This document shows, piece after piece, positions 1 through 10,603 of a DNA stretch of 32,625 bases (the stretch's first letter is position 1; every line of letters starts with the position of its first letter). The stretch is from Lingula anatina. Lineage: Eukaryota; Brachiopoda; Lingulata; Lingulida; Lingulidae. The stretch spans positions 39,472-72,096 of the forward strand of contig NW_019775735.1 in the NCBI RefSeq assembly GCF_001039355.2, written 5' to 3'. Both the position numbers and the translations under genes were made by a program. The notes below the pieces were generated by a model. The model was not told the origin of the DNA, made no database searches, and saw nothing but the letters and a program-made list of their open reading frames with translations.

Positions 1-11
1 CCCCCCCCCCC

Positions 12-42
<31 letters not shown>

Positions 43-53
43 ACACACACACA
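1..53. repeat. Poly-C followed by (AC)n
   Basis: Twenty-eight C residues are followed by an AC dinucleotide run to about 53. It lies in the first intron of the receptor gene, at the window edge, and may mark a sequencing or assembly limit. Confidence 0.95.
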
Positions 54-93
54 GTTTAAAATTAAGGCAAAACCTATATCATTTACGACATAC

Positions 94-1321
94 CGTGTTC
101 ATCACATTCTTGAATTTCTACCTCCATCGCACTGGACACTTGACACAACCAACAAAAAAAGTTTCGTCCAAAGCCGTATCCCAAAAGAGAGCGGTAATAG
201 GTTATGGACACAGGCTTCGTCTGGCAAAGTGTGGCCAATTCTTTGTCAGCATAAAAGCTGCATCGGTCATCTTCTAGGCCTCTCACGGGGTCGTGACTCC
301 CCCCTGGACCGATGCAAGGACGCCCTGGATAACGCTCCGGGGGTTCATATAGCACCATACAATCGGGCAACGAGAATACCTTTTCCAGAATTCCCGACGA
401 AGTTGTTGCATTCACAAACGTTTCGAATTGGGTATTTTCGCAGACTATTTTCGGCGTCCATGCTTGGAAATTGACGACGCCATGACATGCGGCACAATAG
501 ATATTCTTAAAAGTGATATTGTGCTCTTTTGACGAGACAGGTAGAAGAACATCCATATTGGTGGAGAGGCCGCTAAAATCACACTTCGCCCTAACCGCTG
601 CATCGGCCCATTGCTGCGGACACGACTTAACGACCCAGTAGTACTTGCTGTAAACGTCCAAAATTTCTCGAGTGCCCTGTAACCAACACTCCGTGTGATT
701 CGAATCAATTGAAATTACTGTTAGCTTTGTGTCTCTGCAGTAACGATCGAGTGGCCAGCAACAATCATCAAAAATAGAACAAACGTCGTCACAGTAGCAC
801 GTCACCCGTACAACGCCGTAGGACACAACACTGTACGTTGTACTGTCTTTCCTAAGGACGCAAAATGGTCGATTAACGGGATAAGTGATCTGCAGCAATT
901 CATCCAGCGGGCCAACTGTTGTTGGTAAATCGACTAGATACAATAACGATGAAATACCTGAACGATTCTCAACCCCTACCCCACTAAAAGATTCTGATGA
1001 TGATGGTGTGTGGTTGTGCCAGGATAGGGTTCCAGTCAAAGCTAAGGTTTCATTTATTCCTCGAAATCCCTTCTTGCTTTCTGCGTTGTTCCTCCGAAAA
1101 CGTTTTTTCACGTTTGACTTCTCGCTTTTGCTTGAAATACGTTTCTTTCCATCAACTTCTGACATATTTTTGTGAGAATCTTTATCAGGTAAAGGTTTCC
1201 TATCTTCACCCAAAATTGCCAATGAAATACCTTTTGCTCTTTGATTCATCAAGTTAGGTACTAAAACATACTGGTTCCAGGTAATAAAGAAAATAACTAA
1301 AGTTAATATTGGAAAGTTCAT
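94..1321 (-). CDS. Methuselah-like / SMB-type GPCR, N-terminal extracellular exon (partial gene)
   Basis: This is the first coding exon of a receptor whose later exons lie off the left edge. I chose the ATG at 1321 because the protein then opens with a signal peptide (MNFPILTLVIFFITW); the open frame runs 32 codons further upstream only through a CA repeat. The exon ends at a good donor (CACG/GTATGT, exon end 94), so the stop at 83 is intronic. About 409 residues are encoded. A basic, furin-like stretch (KKRFRR) lies near residue 75. A somatomedin-B-like cysteine cluster (CYCDDVC...DDCC...YC) lies at about 154-197. Further on is the FKNIYCAACHGV block that typifies the ectodomain of invertebrate methuselah-like and SMB-containing secretin-family receptors. 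Several NxS/T sites are present. The 7TM part is not visible, so the receptor call rests on the ectodomain alone. The ligand is unknown. Confidence 0.72.
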
Positions 1322-1391
1322 GTTGAACACTTTGTCAGCCTTTCTGACAGATCCTAGAATGCGCTGCGTTTGGCTCTCTCTCCGACTCTCT

Positions 1392-1393
1392 CT

Positions 1394-1432
<39 letters not shown>

Positions 1433-1433
1433 C
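1392..1433. repeat. (CA)n-(TA)n microsatellite
   Basis: A CA run grades into a TA run just upstream of the receptor start codon. Read on the minus strand, it creates an artificial MCVCVCVC extension of the receptor frame. Confidence 0.95.
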
Positions 1434-2116
1434 CATGCAACCGTCTCAGGGATCTCTCAGGTACCGCCTTGTAATTATTTTTGCTCAGTGCGCCCCTGGT
1501 CTCTCTAACATGTGAAAAAAATAGCAGCTTCAGCCAATCAGGAGGTTTTATTTTAACTTTGATTTTAGATTGATGTTTTTCCCACAAAAAGACGAGGCTT
1601 CTAACAGTAAGTAAACGTTACACATTAGATCACAGCATTAAATGAAACAGAATGCGTTGCACGATAACAAAACAATGTCAGCATTGCTTTTTAAATTCAA
1701 CCCAAATGTGCATGTTTTGGTTGGTCTGTTTGTGGAATATCACCATTGCCTGCTCTCTCCCTTTTTTAATTGTGAAGATGCTTCAGTACTGGCAAGTATA
1801 ATTTTTAACTGGTCAATCATACAGGGCAAAATACCAGACATCTAGAACACCATTCCAGCCATTCCTATACGTGTATCAAGGACAGGGCTTATAAACAGAT
1901 TAGGCCTTTCCAACTCGTGTCTCATATTTGAGTGTGAATATTAGAAAAAGAAAAGAGATTATTGTAGACTACAGAATAAATAAAATAAGATAAAACTTGC
2001 GGTGAAATTGTTATATATGTTTGTAATTTCGATTTATTGGGTGTTCAACAAGTAGAGTGGTCTCATCTGAAGTGGTAAACAACGAAAGTGCTAAAACGAC
2101 AAGACAATGAATGCAC
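1434..2116. other. Non-coding stretch upstream of the receptor gene
   Basis: I see no gene or clear repeat here. It is AT-rich and holds the promoter side of the minus-strand receptor gene, but I could not identify a convincing TATA box or initiator. Confidence 0.5.
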
Positions 2117-2118
2117 TT

Positions 2119-2445
2119 TTAGAGGGATAACAAATCTTCGTATGAGATCTATATTTCACAATAAAAACATTTTTTTAAAAAACTCACAGAAATACAGAAA
2201 AAATCTACGACGGTTACCACATATTTTTTTTTAATCTGTGCTTGTCATCGGACCACGTGACCTCCAAGGATGTAGTAGATGTCGTAACTGATTATATTTA
2301 AAAAACCCAACTTTAAGAAAAAACAACAGGTACTAACTTTAAGTGTCGGAATGCATTTATTGACCAATGGTAAAGATGAGGAAATTGTCATTTACCCTCA
2401 GGAAAGTCCATTTTATGACCAAAATGAATTGTTGTTATCCCCTTA
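2119..2445. mobile_element. Inverted-repeat element, TTAAAGGGATAA family (copy 1)
   Basis: It begins with AGAGGGATAACAAATCTTCG and ends with GAATTGTTGTTATCCCCTTA, which is roughly the reverse complement of the start. The interior matches elements at 13047-13447 and 21054-21460 (shared words such as CTGTGcyTGyCATCGgacca and AGTGTyGGAAyGsATTyAT). There is no coding capacity, so it is a MITE-like element of about 330 bp. Confidence 0.65.
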
Positions 2446-2519
2446 AGAAAATTGAGAGCTTTTACTAAAAATGCGCTCATCTTATTAAGTGTTTTAGGTG
2501 TATTTTTAAATAGAGCCCA

Positions 2520-2695
2520 TAATTATTTTTGGTATTTCAGAGGGCGAACGGTAACCTTTGGTACAGTTTAGAACTATGATACAGCTAGTCAAAATTCTAG
2601 TTTCAAAAGAGGACCATTGTTGTGATTTTTTTTCAGAAGTCAAAGGAGGGATCAGGACCCTCCTGACACCCCCCTAAATCTGCTACTGCAACTGT
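2520..2695 (-). mobile_element. Fragment of the GGCGGAT-ended MITE family
   Basis: The block from TTTGGTATTTCAGAGGGCGA to CCCCCCTAAATCTGCTACTG is a reverse-orientation, one-ended match to the element at 3098-3378 (shared interior: AGAACTATGAtaCAG, GGGATCAGGACCCTCCTGAC). It is a truncated copy. Confidence 0.55.
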
Positions 2696-2699
2696 GGAA

Positions 2700-3097
2700 A
2701 ATAAAAACAAATAGGAAAAGACATTAAAGACAAAAAATGACGTGAATTCAATAGGATAATCAGGCCCGTAGCCAGCAGTTTCAAAAGTGTGGTTATTTTT
2801 CGAAACAATGGACCTTTTACAATGAACCCTTCATGTACGTACATCAAATATTATCAAGAATGGCCTTTTTCCCGACCAAAGGGGCGTTTCTTTCTAATCC
2901 CCCGAACCCTCCATGCAACGGGCCTGGTGATGGATTTCCGTTATTGTATATTATATTATTATCTCAAACGTTTTACAGTCGCCATCGGGGCCATTACGCA
3001 TGGAGACACTTGATATATAAAGGCGCTGTTGGGACTACTCTGTGACAATTTTGTGTCACCATAGATATAAGCCATTACACATTAATCTGGTAATACA
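2700..3097. other. Non-coding stretch
   Basis: No gene is recognised. The overlapping open frames at 2789-3045 have no protein-like features and sit between two transposon fragments. Confidence 0.45.
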
Positions 3098-3378
3098 GTG
3101 GCGGATTTAGAGAGGGGTTCACGTAGGTCTTGACCCCCCCCACCCCACACCTTCGATTTCCGAAAAAAAAATCACACCAATGATCCCCGCTTGAAATTAA
3201 AATTTTTACTATCTGAATCATAGTTCTACGCCGTACAAAATGGCACCATTCGCACTCTTAAATACCAATTTTTTCCTGGTCCCTTAAGCGGCTCCTTGAA
3301 CCCCACGCCAATGGGGTGGGGGGGGGGTTGGCTTCGTATTCTCGGACCCCCTTCAAATAATCATGGATCCGCCCCTGT
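3098..3378 (+). mobile_element. MITE-like element, GGCGGAT-ended family (full length)
   Basis: The ends are inverted: CAGTGGCGGATTTAGAG at the left and TGGATCCGCCCCTG at the right. The interior contains G-runs and C-runs and the words TGAATCATAGTTCTAC and CAAATAATCATGGATCC. Related copies lie at 2520-2695, 8175-8400, 16750-16955, 17636-17902 and 26090-26190. It encodes nothing. GGGGCGGATCC-type ends are common on non-autonomous DNA transposons of marine invertebrates; the superfamily is not settled here. Confidence 0.65.
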
Positions 3379-3389
3379 AACAGCGTTTG

Positions 3390-4277
3390 AGGTATTGTTC
3401 TATCGGTACACGCGGCGCTCTCCTTGTCTAATTATTACATCTGGTTGTGTTTTGGTGAGGTTGGGTTTTGGTGATTTGGGATTTTCAGTGTGGGCAAAGT
3501 GTATAACTTTGCTCGTTAGCAGTGAAGGAATGAAAAAGGATGCCTTTTCAAATAATTTCGAAGAATGTTGAATAACAACTAAAAGAATGTTGAATAACAA
3601 CTCGATGAAGCTAAAGATTATTATTCAGTGACGCAAGAGACACTGTAAAGAGCAGCATCGGGTTCCTGCATGCAGCGCAAAACTTCATTATGCGCAAAGA
3701 AAAGATCTATCCACTTGTTATAATTCAACCACACTCTCCTCATTGTGGTTCAGATTTGTTCGTTTTCCAATTCTAAGACACAATAGACTACATCATAGCT
3801 TTTCGTAGACATATTGCGTTTGCAACCTTAGACGCAGAGAGTCATCAAGTATCACTTAAATACCAGTGATCAAAACTCTGAAAGAAGAAAGATAAAAAAA
3901 GAAGCTGTGGCACACATGAAATATGCGAGTATTCCTATGGTCACTGTCAACGGATGAATCGACAGATGAAATCATGTACTGAAAGGCGACCCACGTGATT
4001 TCAGCATTTTTGGAATGTCCCCATCTGGTGTCTGGCAAGAAAATTTTCTATGGACCCTTCGCAACTTCGTTCCCCCATTTAAAAAGAATGCCAGTCATTC
4101 TAACCAGCAGACAAGTGCAGCAAGGTGAGAGTGCACAAAATTTGACCTTACTGGGCTGAAATACTTGCCCAAGGGATTTATGCCTGATTCTTTCAGCAGC
4201 AAATATGCAAATCATTTATATGATTATTTTCTCCTCATCTTCTTATATATTTACAAAATTCATATATAATGCATTTT

Positions 4278-4279
<2 letters not shown>
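3390..4279. other. Non-coding stretch with one short tandem repeat
   Basis: No gene is recognised. A 22-bp unit (AGAATGTTGAATAACAACTA) occurs twice in tandem at about 3562-3602. Confidence 0.45.
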
Positions 4280-4334
<55 letters not shown>

Positions 4335-5454
4335 CTTTATTAGTTCTTGCACAATATTACAAAGGCTTTCACCAAACAATTACATAGTAATTACTTAGTG
4401 TGTATACTTCAATGTTACACACCAATTATCAGAGGTGAAAATTATCCTATTTAGTACCTTCTGTATTTTCATATACATTACTGACTTTAAAATATCATAC
4501 ATATTTCTCTAATTTAGTAGGTGGTGATTGGTAGAGAATACCAGATCCTTCTTGGTTACATATTGTTATGTATCTAGCTAGATTTTGTATTGTGTCATGA
4601 TTTCTGTATTGCATTAATGATTTGAATTGTTCAGTGTGGTCTGTGTTTTGGACTAATTGTTGGTTAAGATTCTCTCTTTGTTTTTCATGTTGGGGACATA
4701 GCATTATTAAGTATATTTCATTCTCTGCTCCTTGTCTGCAAAGTCTACATATTCTCTTTTAAGGCGGAAGGGGGTGTTTTTTTTTTAATCTGCCTCTCTG
4801 TATTTCTAGATCTTGGGCCCCGGTTCTAAATTTTGCGAGGTTCTGGAGTTCCTATTTTGTCAGGGGAGCATTTAAATATTTTTCGGCTTCATAAGATGAT
4901 TTGTGTAGCTTATATGTTCTCAGTAGTCCATTTTCTCTGTCTAGTTCCTCAAAAAATAGCATTTTGTAGTGGTCGTCGAAAGCTTTGTTCATTTCATTTT
5001 TTATCTATCTGGACGCTTCGCCTGTTTGGTGGAAAAAGTTTGGTAGATTGTGTCCATATTTTGTCTCTAGTTTCCATTCGTTTTTACTTCAAGGGTTTCA
5101 CTTTGATATACCTTTTTAAAAGTTGTCTTGCTGGGGCTTCTGTAAATCGTTTTAGGTATGCTGCTGTTTGTTTATATACACTTTTTGTAAGTGGAAATCT
5201 GCCAAGTTCTGCTTTGGCGGCTTGTTACTGCTGTTATGTTGAATTCCCAGTAGTGATTTGCAGAATTTGTTGTGGACATGTTCAAAGGGCACTGTGTTCA
5301 TAGATTTGATAGAGTTAAGGCTTTTAGCAATTAGAGTATGTCCCCAAATTTCGCAGCCGTATAGAAGGCTGGGTTTGATTAATGTGTCGAACAGTTTCAC
5401 TTTAAGGTGAATAAGACTTTTTGCTGTGGAAGATATATGTTTGTTAAATATCAC
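4280..5454 (-). mobile_element. 5'-truncated LINE (non-LTR retrotransposon), 3' end with (ATT)n tail
   Basis: The minus strand at 5454-5152 encodes a segment with LFDTLIKPSLLYGCEIWG, the conserved block just after the reverse transcriptase catalytic core in LINE ORF2, followed by HNKFCKSLLGI. Further downstream the minus strand encodes RICRLCRQGAENEIYLI then MLCP (about 4760-4690), which matches the C-terminal CxxC...H/C motif of these proteins. The frames are broken between the blocks, so the copy is dead. On the element's own strand the 3' end is a trinucleotide (ATT)n tail at 4280-4334, as in CR1/L2-type elements. The catalytic YxDD region and ORF1 are absent. The clade is not certain. Confidence 0.8.
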
Positions 5455-5459
5455 CCTTC

Positions 5460-6844
5460 ATAAGACATTCAATCAAAAATACACTTGTTTGAACTGTCCC
5501 CACTTTTTTGCACCCCACCCCCAAAACCATGTTTGAACATGGTGAATTTCAAAGGTTCATGTACCCACTAGCAGAAGTCCTATGGCTGTCAAAACTGTAT
5601 GGGTCTGTTAAGGAACATTAGGAAGATAAAATACAAAAGAGATCCTGGTGGCCTTTTTATTTTGTTGACGATACATCGATGCCTTCAAATGTCTATAAAT
5701 TTAGATGGGTGTTGCTCTTGTCTTGGCAAGTAATACCTGCCTATTCCCTTTAATCACGGCACAATATGTATCTAACAAGAGTAGGTAATTACCCTCTTAC
5801 AGAGATGTTAACCTTTATGCTCATGCACTGGTGACTTGTGAAATTTGTGCAGCGTTGATCAAGACATTATAATGGTTGAGGATTAAAACGTTTTTCAGCC
5901 TGCTAGTTGTCTCAAGTTTCTATCCTTTGCTCAAGAAAATAAAACATGTGTGTCACCCCTTCTAAATAATAACAGTCAACTTTTAGATGTCGTAAAAAAC
6001 AGACGTCGGATAAATCACAAACTCTGTCCATATCCGTTAAGGTCGACAAACCAGGGAACAAAATTGAAAAAATGTACAACAAAATTAGAATCTTTTAAAA
6101 CATATTTATCATAACATATCACAACAATTAATCAAGAAATATTCACGTTTTTGATATATTGAATCATATAAGGAAATGTATTTATTTCAACTTGTTGACA
6201 AATAACTTTAGGCTACTGGCAGGTCCGGGTAGGCCACTACATCCTAGGGAACGCACCTTCACAGGGCATGTTTTCCCAGGAACGGAGGTCTGTAAGTTTC
6301 TTGGGTACATGCATTCCTTTCACATTGGTCATTTAAAACATAAATATTAAATTAGAAATCGAATAAGACTTCAAATTTAAGTGTAGGAACGGGCCAACCA
6401 ATAATTTTCAATGCTGTTCTCTATCCCAGGAAAATTCTTTGTGGCTGGAAAGTCCCGAGGAGAACTCTTTTAAAGACANAATCACTCGATCAGCCATAAA
6501 GGAGCTTTAGATTGCTCCTTTCTTTAATTTTTTGCTCAGAAATTTGACCTACTTTTCTGTCCCATTCATGTACAGCATTCAAAAGCTAGCAGAAAAATGT
6601 GTTCAAACATTTTTGGGGTAATATTAAACAATGTCTTTTGGTAATTCTCTCAGTTATAATATTTGAAACTATATGCTGGCATTTGGTTGGCTTTAGTAAC
6701 AAAAAATGACTTCTTATATATATTTTATTATCTAATTTTTATATATAAATACATGTACAAATATACCTGCAGATATAGATTTTATTTCTCTGTTCACAAT
6801 TGTAAGTTCTTTCATCTCTAGAAATATATTAACTCATCCATAAT
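5460..6844. other. Non-coding stretch, one ambiguous base
   Basis: No gene, RNA or clear repeat is recognised. An N at 6479 marks an uncertain base. The segment lies left of the tandem duplication that starts near 6850. Confidence 0.45.
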
Positions 6845-7474
6845 TTGCAGATACATGGTTTTACAAATGCCACCTACTATATCATATCTAAAATTAATTA
6901 TTATTTAATATATTTCGATTAAAATGGTTTATAAAACATTAGTTATTAAAAAATCTCAAAAATTAAACTATAGTTTGCTTTGAATACAGCAGATGCTTTT
7001 GAAAATATTACAAATGATGAAATTATCTGCGAAACGACATCCGCATATTCACCACAGTGAGTGAGAAGCAAAAGACGAAAGAAGAATGGAAAATACGAAA
7101 ACAAAGACGGACAGGCAGACCGGCAGATAGATAGATAGATAGACAACTAAAATATAGGCTTCTATGTGATAAAGATATTTCATAGGTCCAATGGTCTATT
7201 TTGGTGTATCGTGTCAGAGTTCCCTATGATTGAGAGTCCGCCTCACATACATTTGTTCAGGTAAGGCTCGCTCTAGATTTTCACCAACCTACGTCAGGCT
7301 ACCCCCATTATAACAAAACAATATCAGGTCCGCTTCCCATTCATCTGTACAGGTAAGGCATTACATTGACAATCCTAACCATTATAACTTAACAATAAAA
7401 CTTTACGGCGATCAGCGCTATCCATCATTAGTATAGGCCTACTTGCAATTACGATAAGAGTGAGATATTGGCAA

Positions 7475-7855
7475 TTATGGTAAAAGTGCTTCATAAATAT
7501 TTTGAGCGAGGTACGTCAGGCGGTTTGGTGCGGCCGGGTCCGGTACCACATTGGGATATTTCGTGAATAAAATTGGCAGGAAATCCCGAACCAGACCTTG
7601 GTAGAATAGAACAGTCCCATTCACGATTGGCGTGTTCTCAGGTGGACCTGTAAAAGACACATGACTTATTAGAAGGATAACAACTCTTCGTATGAGATCC
7701 ATGTTTTACAATTAATTGTAAGGTACACATGAAAAATATACTGCACGCACACCTTATGACATTCCTATAAATACCAATGTTTTCTTACATGATGCATTTT
7801 ACTGGAAAAATCTATTTCGTGTAAATTATCAAACAATGCAAATAATAATAATGCA

Positions 7856-7911
<56 letters not shown>

Positions 7912-9925
7912 TAATGCTCCTGGTCATGAACTGAGTTGAAGTATGGAATAGCAACGGACATGCAAGGAATGTTAACGGTTTCAAAAATTATAAAAGAGTT
8001 AGTGGCTATTATGTTTGTCACCAACGTTACATGGTCACGTGCACACATTTAACCCTATCAGGAACAGTGTTACAGCAGCCGTATGGACACCTTAGTCAGC
8101 TAAGCTAGAATGCGATGAAAAGATTGATATAAAGATCTTAGATTGCTAAACAAATGCACCTTTCATTAGTCAATGGCGGATTAAGATTTCTAATCCTGAC
8201 TTGATTTAAGAATTTTGACTAGTTGAATCATAGTTTTAAACCGTACCAAATAGCACCGTTCGCCTTCTAAAATACCTCATTTTGGGGGTCCCGCTGAAAG
8301 ACCCCAAACCACATGCTAAGTGAGGGTAGGGAGACGGCATCGCATCCGCTGACTCCCCTCCCCCCCCCCCCCCCCCCTTCAAATAATCCTGGATCCCTCC
8401 GTGTTTATCGGTATTAGTGGGCCTTCTCTCGATATTATCTCAGTTGCTTGGGCGAGTGTTTCCTTTTCAAAATTCAGTTCATGTATCGAGACATTTTGGT
8501 AAGAGCGGTGTGATATTTAACCATAGTGTAACAACTCTGTTACATGCACTCCCCCATTAAAAGAATCATAATGTTTTTTTTTTTTTTTCTATAATACTAA
8601 GTCAGAAGTAGAGTCACAACTTTACATTGCCTTTAATTATTTTTAAATATTTTCAAACACTTTCATGTGATATCTTTGAATCACTTCATGATTTTCTATT
8701 ACACTTTCCATGTTGGCTCCTTAAGTGTCCAATGTTCTTCATTATTTGACACCAAAAGAATGTGTAAACGTTGTTCACATTCAAATAAAAGACAAATAAA
8801 AGCCTGTGTAACGAGAGCCGGTATAACGAAACAGAAAGTCTCCCCGTGGCAGAAAGAATGTTCCCCATTTATATGAACAGGCAAGCCTAGCCCCACGTCC
8901 ACGATATATTTCCATGGTCAGGGCCCCGTATCTCGAAAGCATCGCGTATTGAGAATTGCTATATCAAATAGAGGCTACAATGTATTAAATGGGACGAGTA
9001 TGGGCGAGTTATGGAATCGAGACGCTTGCGCACGTGAGCAACATAGCGAACCTTTCGAGATACGGACCCCAGGTCTGTTACTCTGTCACATGAACTATCA
9101 GTCTCGTTATACCGGGTGTGCATGCAAGTCCTATAAAACTCACTTGGGTTGTAATCGGCGCATTGACTTGTGGTAGGGTTGCAGAAGTAGATGGGCGTGG
9201 TATCCACGGTAACACGGTCGTTAAAACTGCAAATAAAACCTATTGTCGGCTGCAAGTGAAAAGAGGATATTAACAAAGCAATAGTTTACAAAATGCATAT
9301 GTATATATCATTGCTACCACGGGTAAACCTACGAGAAAGCCACCAACACCCCTTTCCTTTTCCAAAATTTCAAGGCAAGTTCAGCCATTTTCATTCTTCA
9401 GATAACTGTCACAAATTTGAAATATTGAAACGAGATAACACGCAGGCAAGAGCAACCCACTGCATTTTAATGCAAATAATGGAATCAATCGATTAATTAA
9501 TCAGTTTGTTTGTTTGTTTGTTTTTTATTTGTCTGAATGGGAAATAAAGTGAATAATAGTTTACCGTGAGCAAACTTGCAAGGTCTGCATTCACCCTCCC
9601 CCTTAAATTAGGATTGTTTAGATTGGTTAAAGGGGCTACAATGCCCAGGCAGTCAGTCGCCCTAATGTTGCATTCTGCGTCCGTAGTACAGGGGGTTCCA
9701 GTAACTAGAATATTTCACAGAAAAACACTTCAATAAATTACAATTCCATTTAGCTTACGAGAGGTGAACGGTTAAGCAAACTACAAATGGTGTTGTTCGA
9801 ATTCGGGACCGTGGGGTAATTCAGTAACTTATCTTCGCCGTTCTACTGCATTGTGCGAAATACGGGAGTGTATTTATGACGCTAGGCTCACTACAACTAG
9901 TTCTTTTACTACCGCTACTACTGCT

Positions 9926-9964
<39 letters not shown>

Positions 9965-10228
9965 TATAATAATAATTACTTGTCTCGCAGCTTGACACGA
10001 CTGGAAATTCAGGATTGTCAGTAGGAGAGAAGCCAGTGGAAGGCAGATACACCGGGAACGTCCCAGGGGCGCACAAACAACGGAATCCAGAAGCGGTGAA
10101 CAACAGGAAGAAAGGATTGAATGTGCACACAGGGGATTGCCCCAGCGGATTTGCATTAGTGCATAATGTGTCCGCGCCTATTGGCTGATAAGAATTTGTC
10201 ACAGTGCACTCGGAGAAGAGGGAATTTC
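7475..10228 (-). CDS. Cysteine-rich protein A, exons 2-5 (unknown family)
   Basis: Four coding exons join in phase with GT-AG introns: 10228-9980, 9704-9565, 9249-9144 and 7647-7475 (stop TAA). They encode about 220 residues. Exon 2 holds six cysteines including a CxC (FRCLCAPGTF), loosely EGF-like. Exon 3 opens GTPCTTDAECN and has three more. Exon 4 has three (FICSF, YFCNP, SQCAD). Exon 5 is cysteine-free, with an NGT glycosylation site and conserved PNVVPDP. I recognise no named domain. The cysteine content suggests an extracellular protein, but no signal peptide is visible in these exons and the start of the protein is unresolved. A paralogue with the same exon structure lies at 16076-19477. 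Exons 2 and 4 differ strongly between the copies, while exons 3 and 5 differ mostly at silent sites. The donor of exon 2 abuts a trinucleotide repeat. Confidence 0.75.
7843..7909. repeat. (AAT)n microsatellite
   Basis: An interrupted AAT repeat lies downstream of, and to the right of, the last exon of cysteine-rich gene A, that is, within its intron 4. Reading frames through it (poly-Tyr) are artefacts. Confidence 0.95.
8170..8400 (+). mobile_element. GGCGGAT-ended MITE copy in intron 4 of gene A
   Basis: It starts near CAATGGCGGATTAAG and ends near CAAATAATCCTGGATCCCTC. The interior shares TTGAATCATAGTTyTAaACCG and CACCGTTCGCCyTCTAAAATAC with other copies. Unit B has the same insertion at 16750-16955, so it predates the duplication. 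Confidence 0.6.
8921..9070. mobile_element. 150-bp inverted-repeat element (unit A only)
   Basis: The left end GGGCCCCGTATCTCGAAAGC is mirrored by the right end CCTTTCGAGATACGGACCCC. It encodes nothing. Unit B lacks this block at the matching place near 17970-18020, so it is an insertion in unit A after duplication, in the intron just downstream of exon 4 of the cysteine-rich gene. Confidence 0.7.
9928..9977. repeat. (TAA)n microsatellite touching the exon 2 splice donor (gene A)
   Basis: On the gene's strand the intron begins GTAATTATTATT and runs directly into the repeat. The matching repeat in unit B is expanded and mixed (19080-19234). Confidence 0.95.
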
Positions 10229-10358
10229 CTGGAAAGGAAAAAAAGAAGTCATTCGATTATTTCACGAGTTAACTTTATAATTTTGACGTACTGGTAGCTG
10301 AATAATTGAAATAAAAAAGCAATGAACGTTGTAGTGTAAACTGAACTGAGAAAAACTC

Positions 10359-10388
10359 TCTCTCTCTCTCTCATTCTCTCTCTCTCTC
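10359..10388. repeat. (CT)n microsatellite
   Basis: An interrupted CT run lies at the left edge of the sequence that unit A has and unit B lacks (about 10355-11825). Confidence 0.95.
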
Positions 10389-10603
10389 CTAATTAAGCCA
10401 GTGGTGGCTTCAACGAACCGGAATAAGTTGAGAAACCTTTTCCACCGATTTTTGCCTACCTCAATAGTGAAAATGTGCTTATTTTCATTATCTTTTTACA
10501 CACGCACACACACTCACACACACTGTGTTTACAAGTTAATGCACGGTTATATGTGGAACTAGAGGTTCAAAAGGCGGTATTTACTCAGGTCACTAACCAC
10601 TTC

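Noticed and set aside
1322-1417. In-frame extension of the receptor with MCVCVCVC at the start
   Set aside because: It is translated CA microsatellite; the next Met gives a proper signal peptide.
4280-4334. Trinucleotide repeat as a stand-alone microsatellite
   Set aside because: It sits exactly at the 3' end of the LINE, so it is best read as the element's tail.
4833-5303. 156-codon open frame on the plus strand
   Set aside because: It is antisense to the LINE and has no protein-like features; the minus strand carries the reverse transcriptase signature.
9293-9496. 67-codon plus-strand frame conserved at 18234-18437
   Set aside because: It lies in intron 3 of the cysteine-rich genes; it is conserved because the whole intron is, and silent and replacement changes are not distinguishable.
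9821-10156. 111-codon minus-strand frame overlapping exon 2 of gene A (and 19109-19444)
   Set aside because: It is a shifted frame of the real exon; the chosen frame gives in-phase splicing and conserved cysteines.
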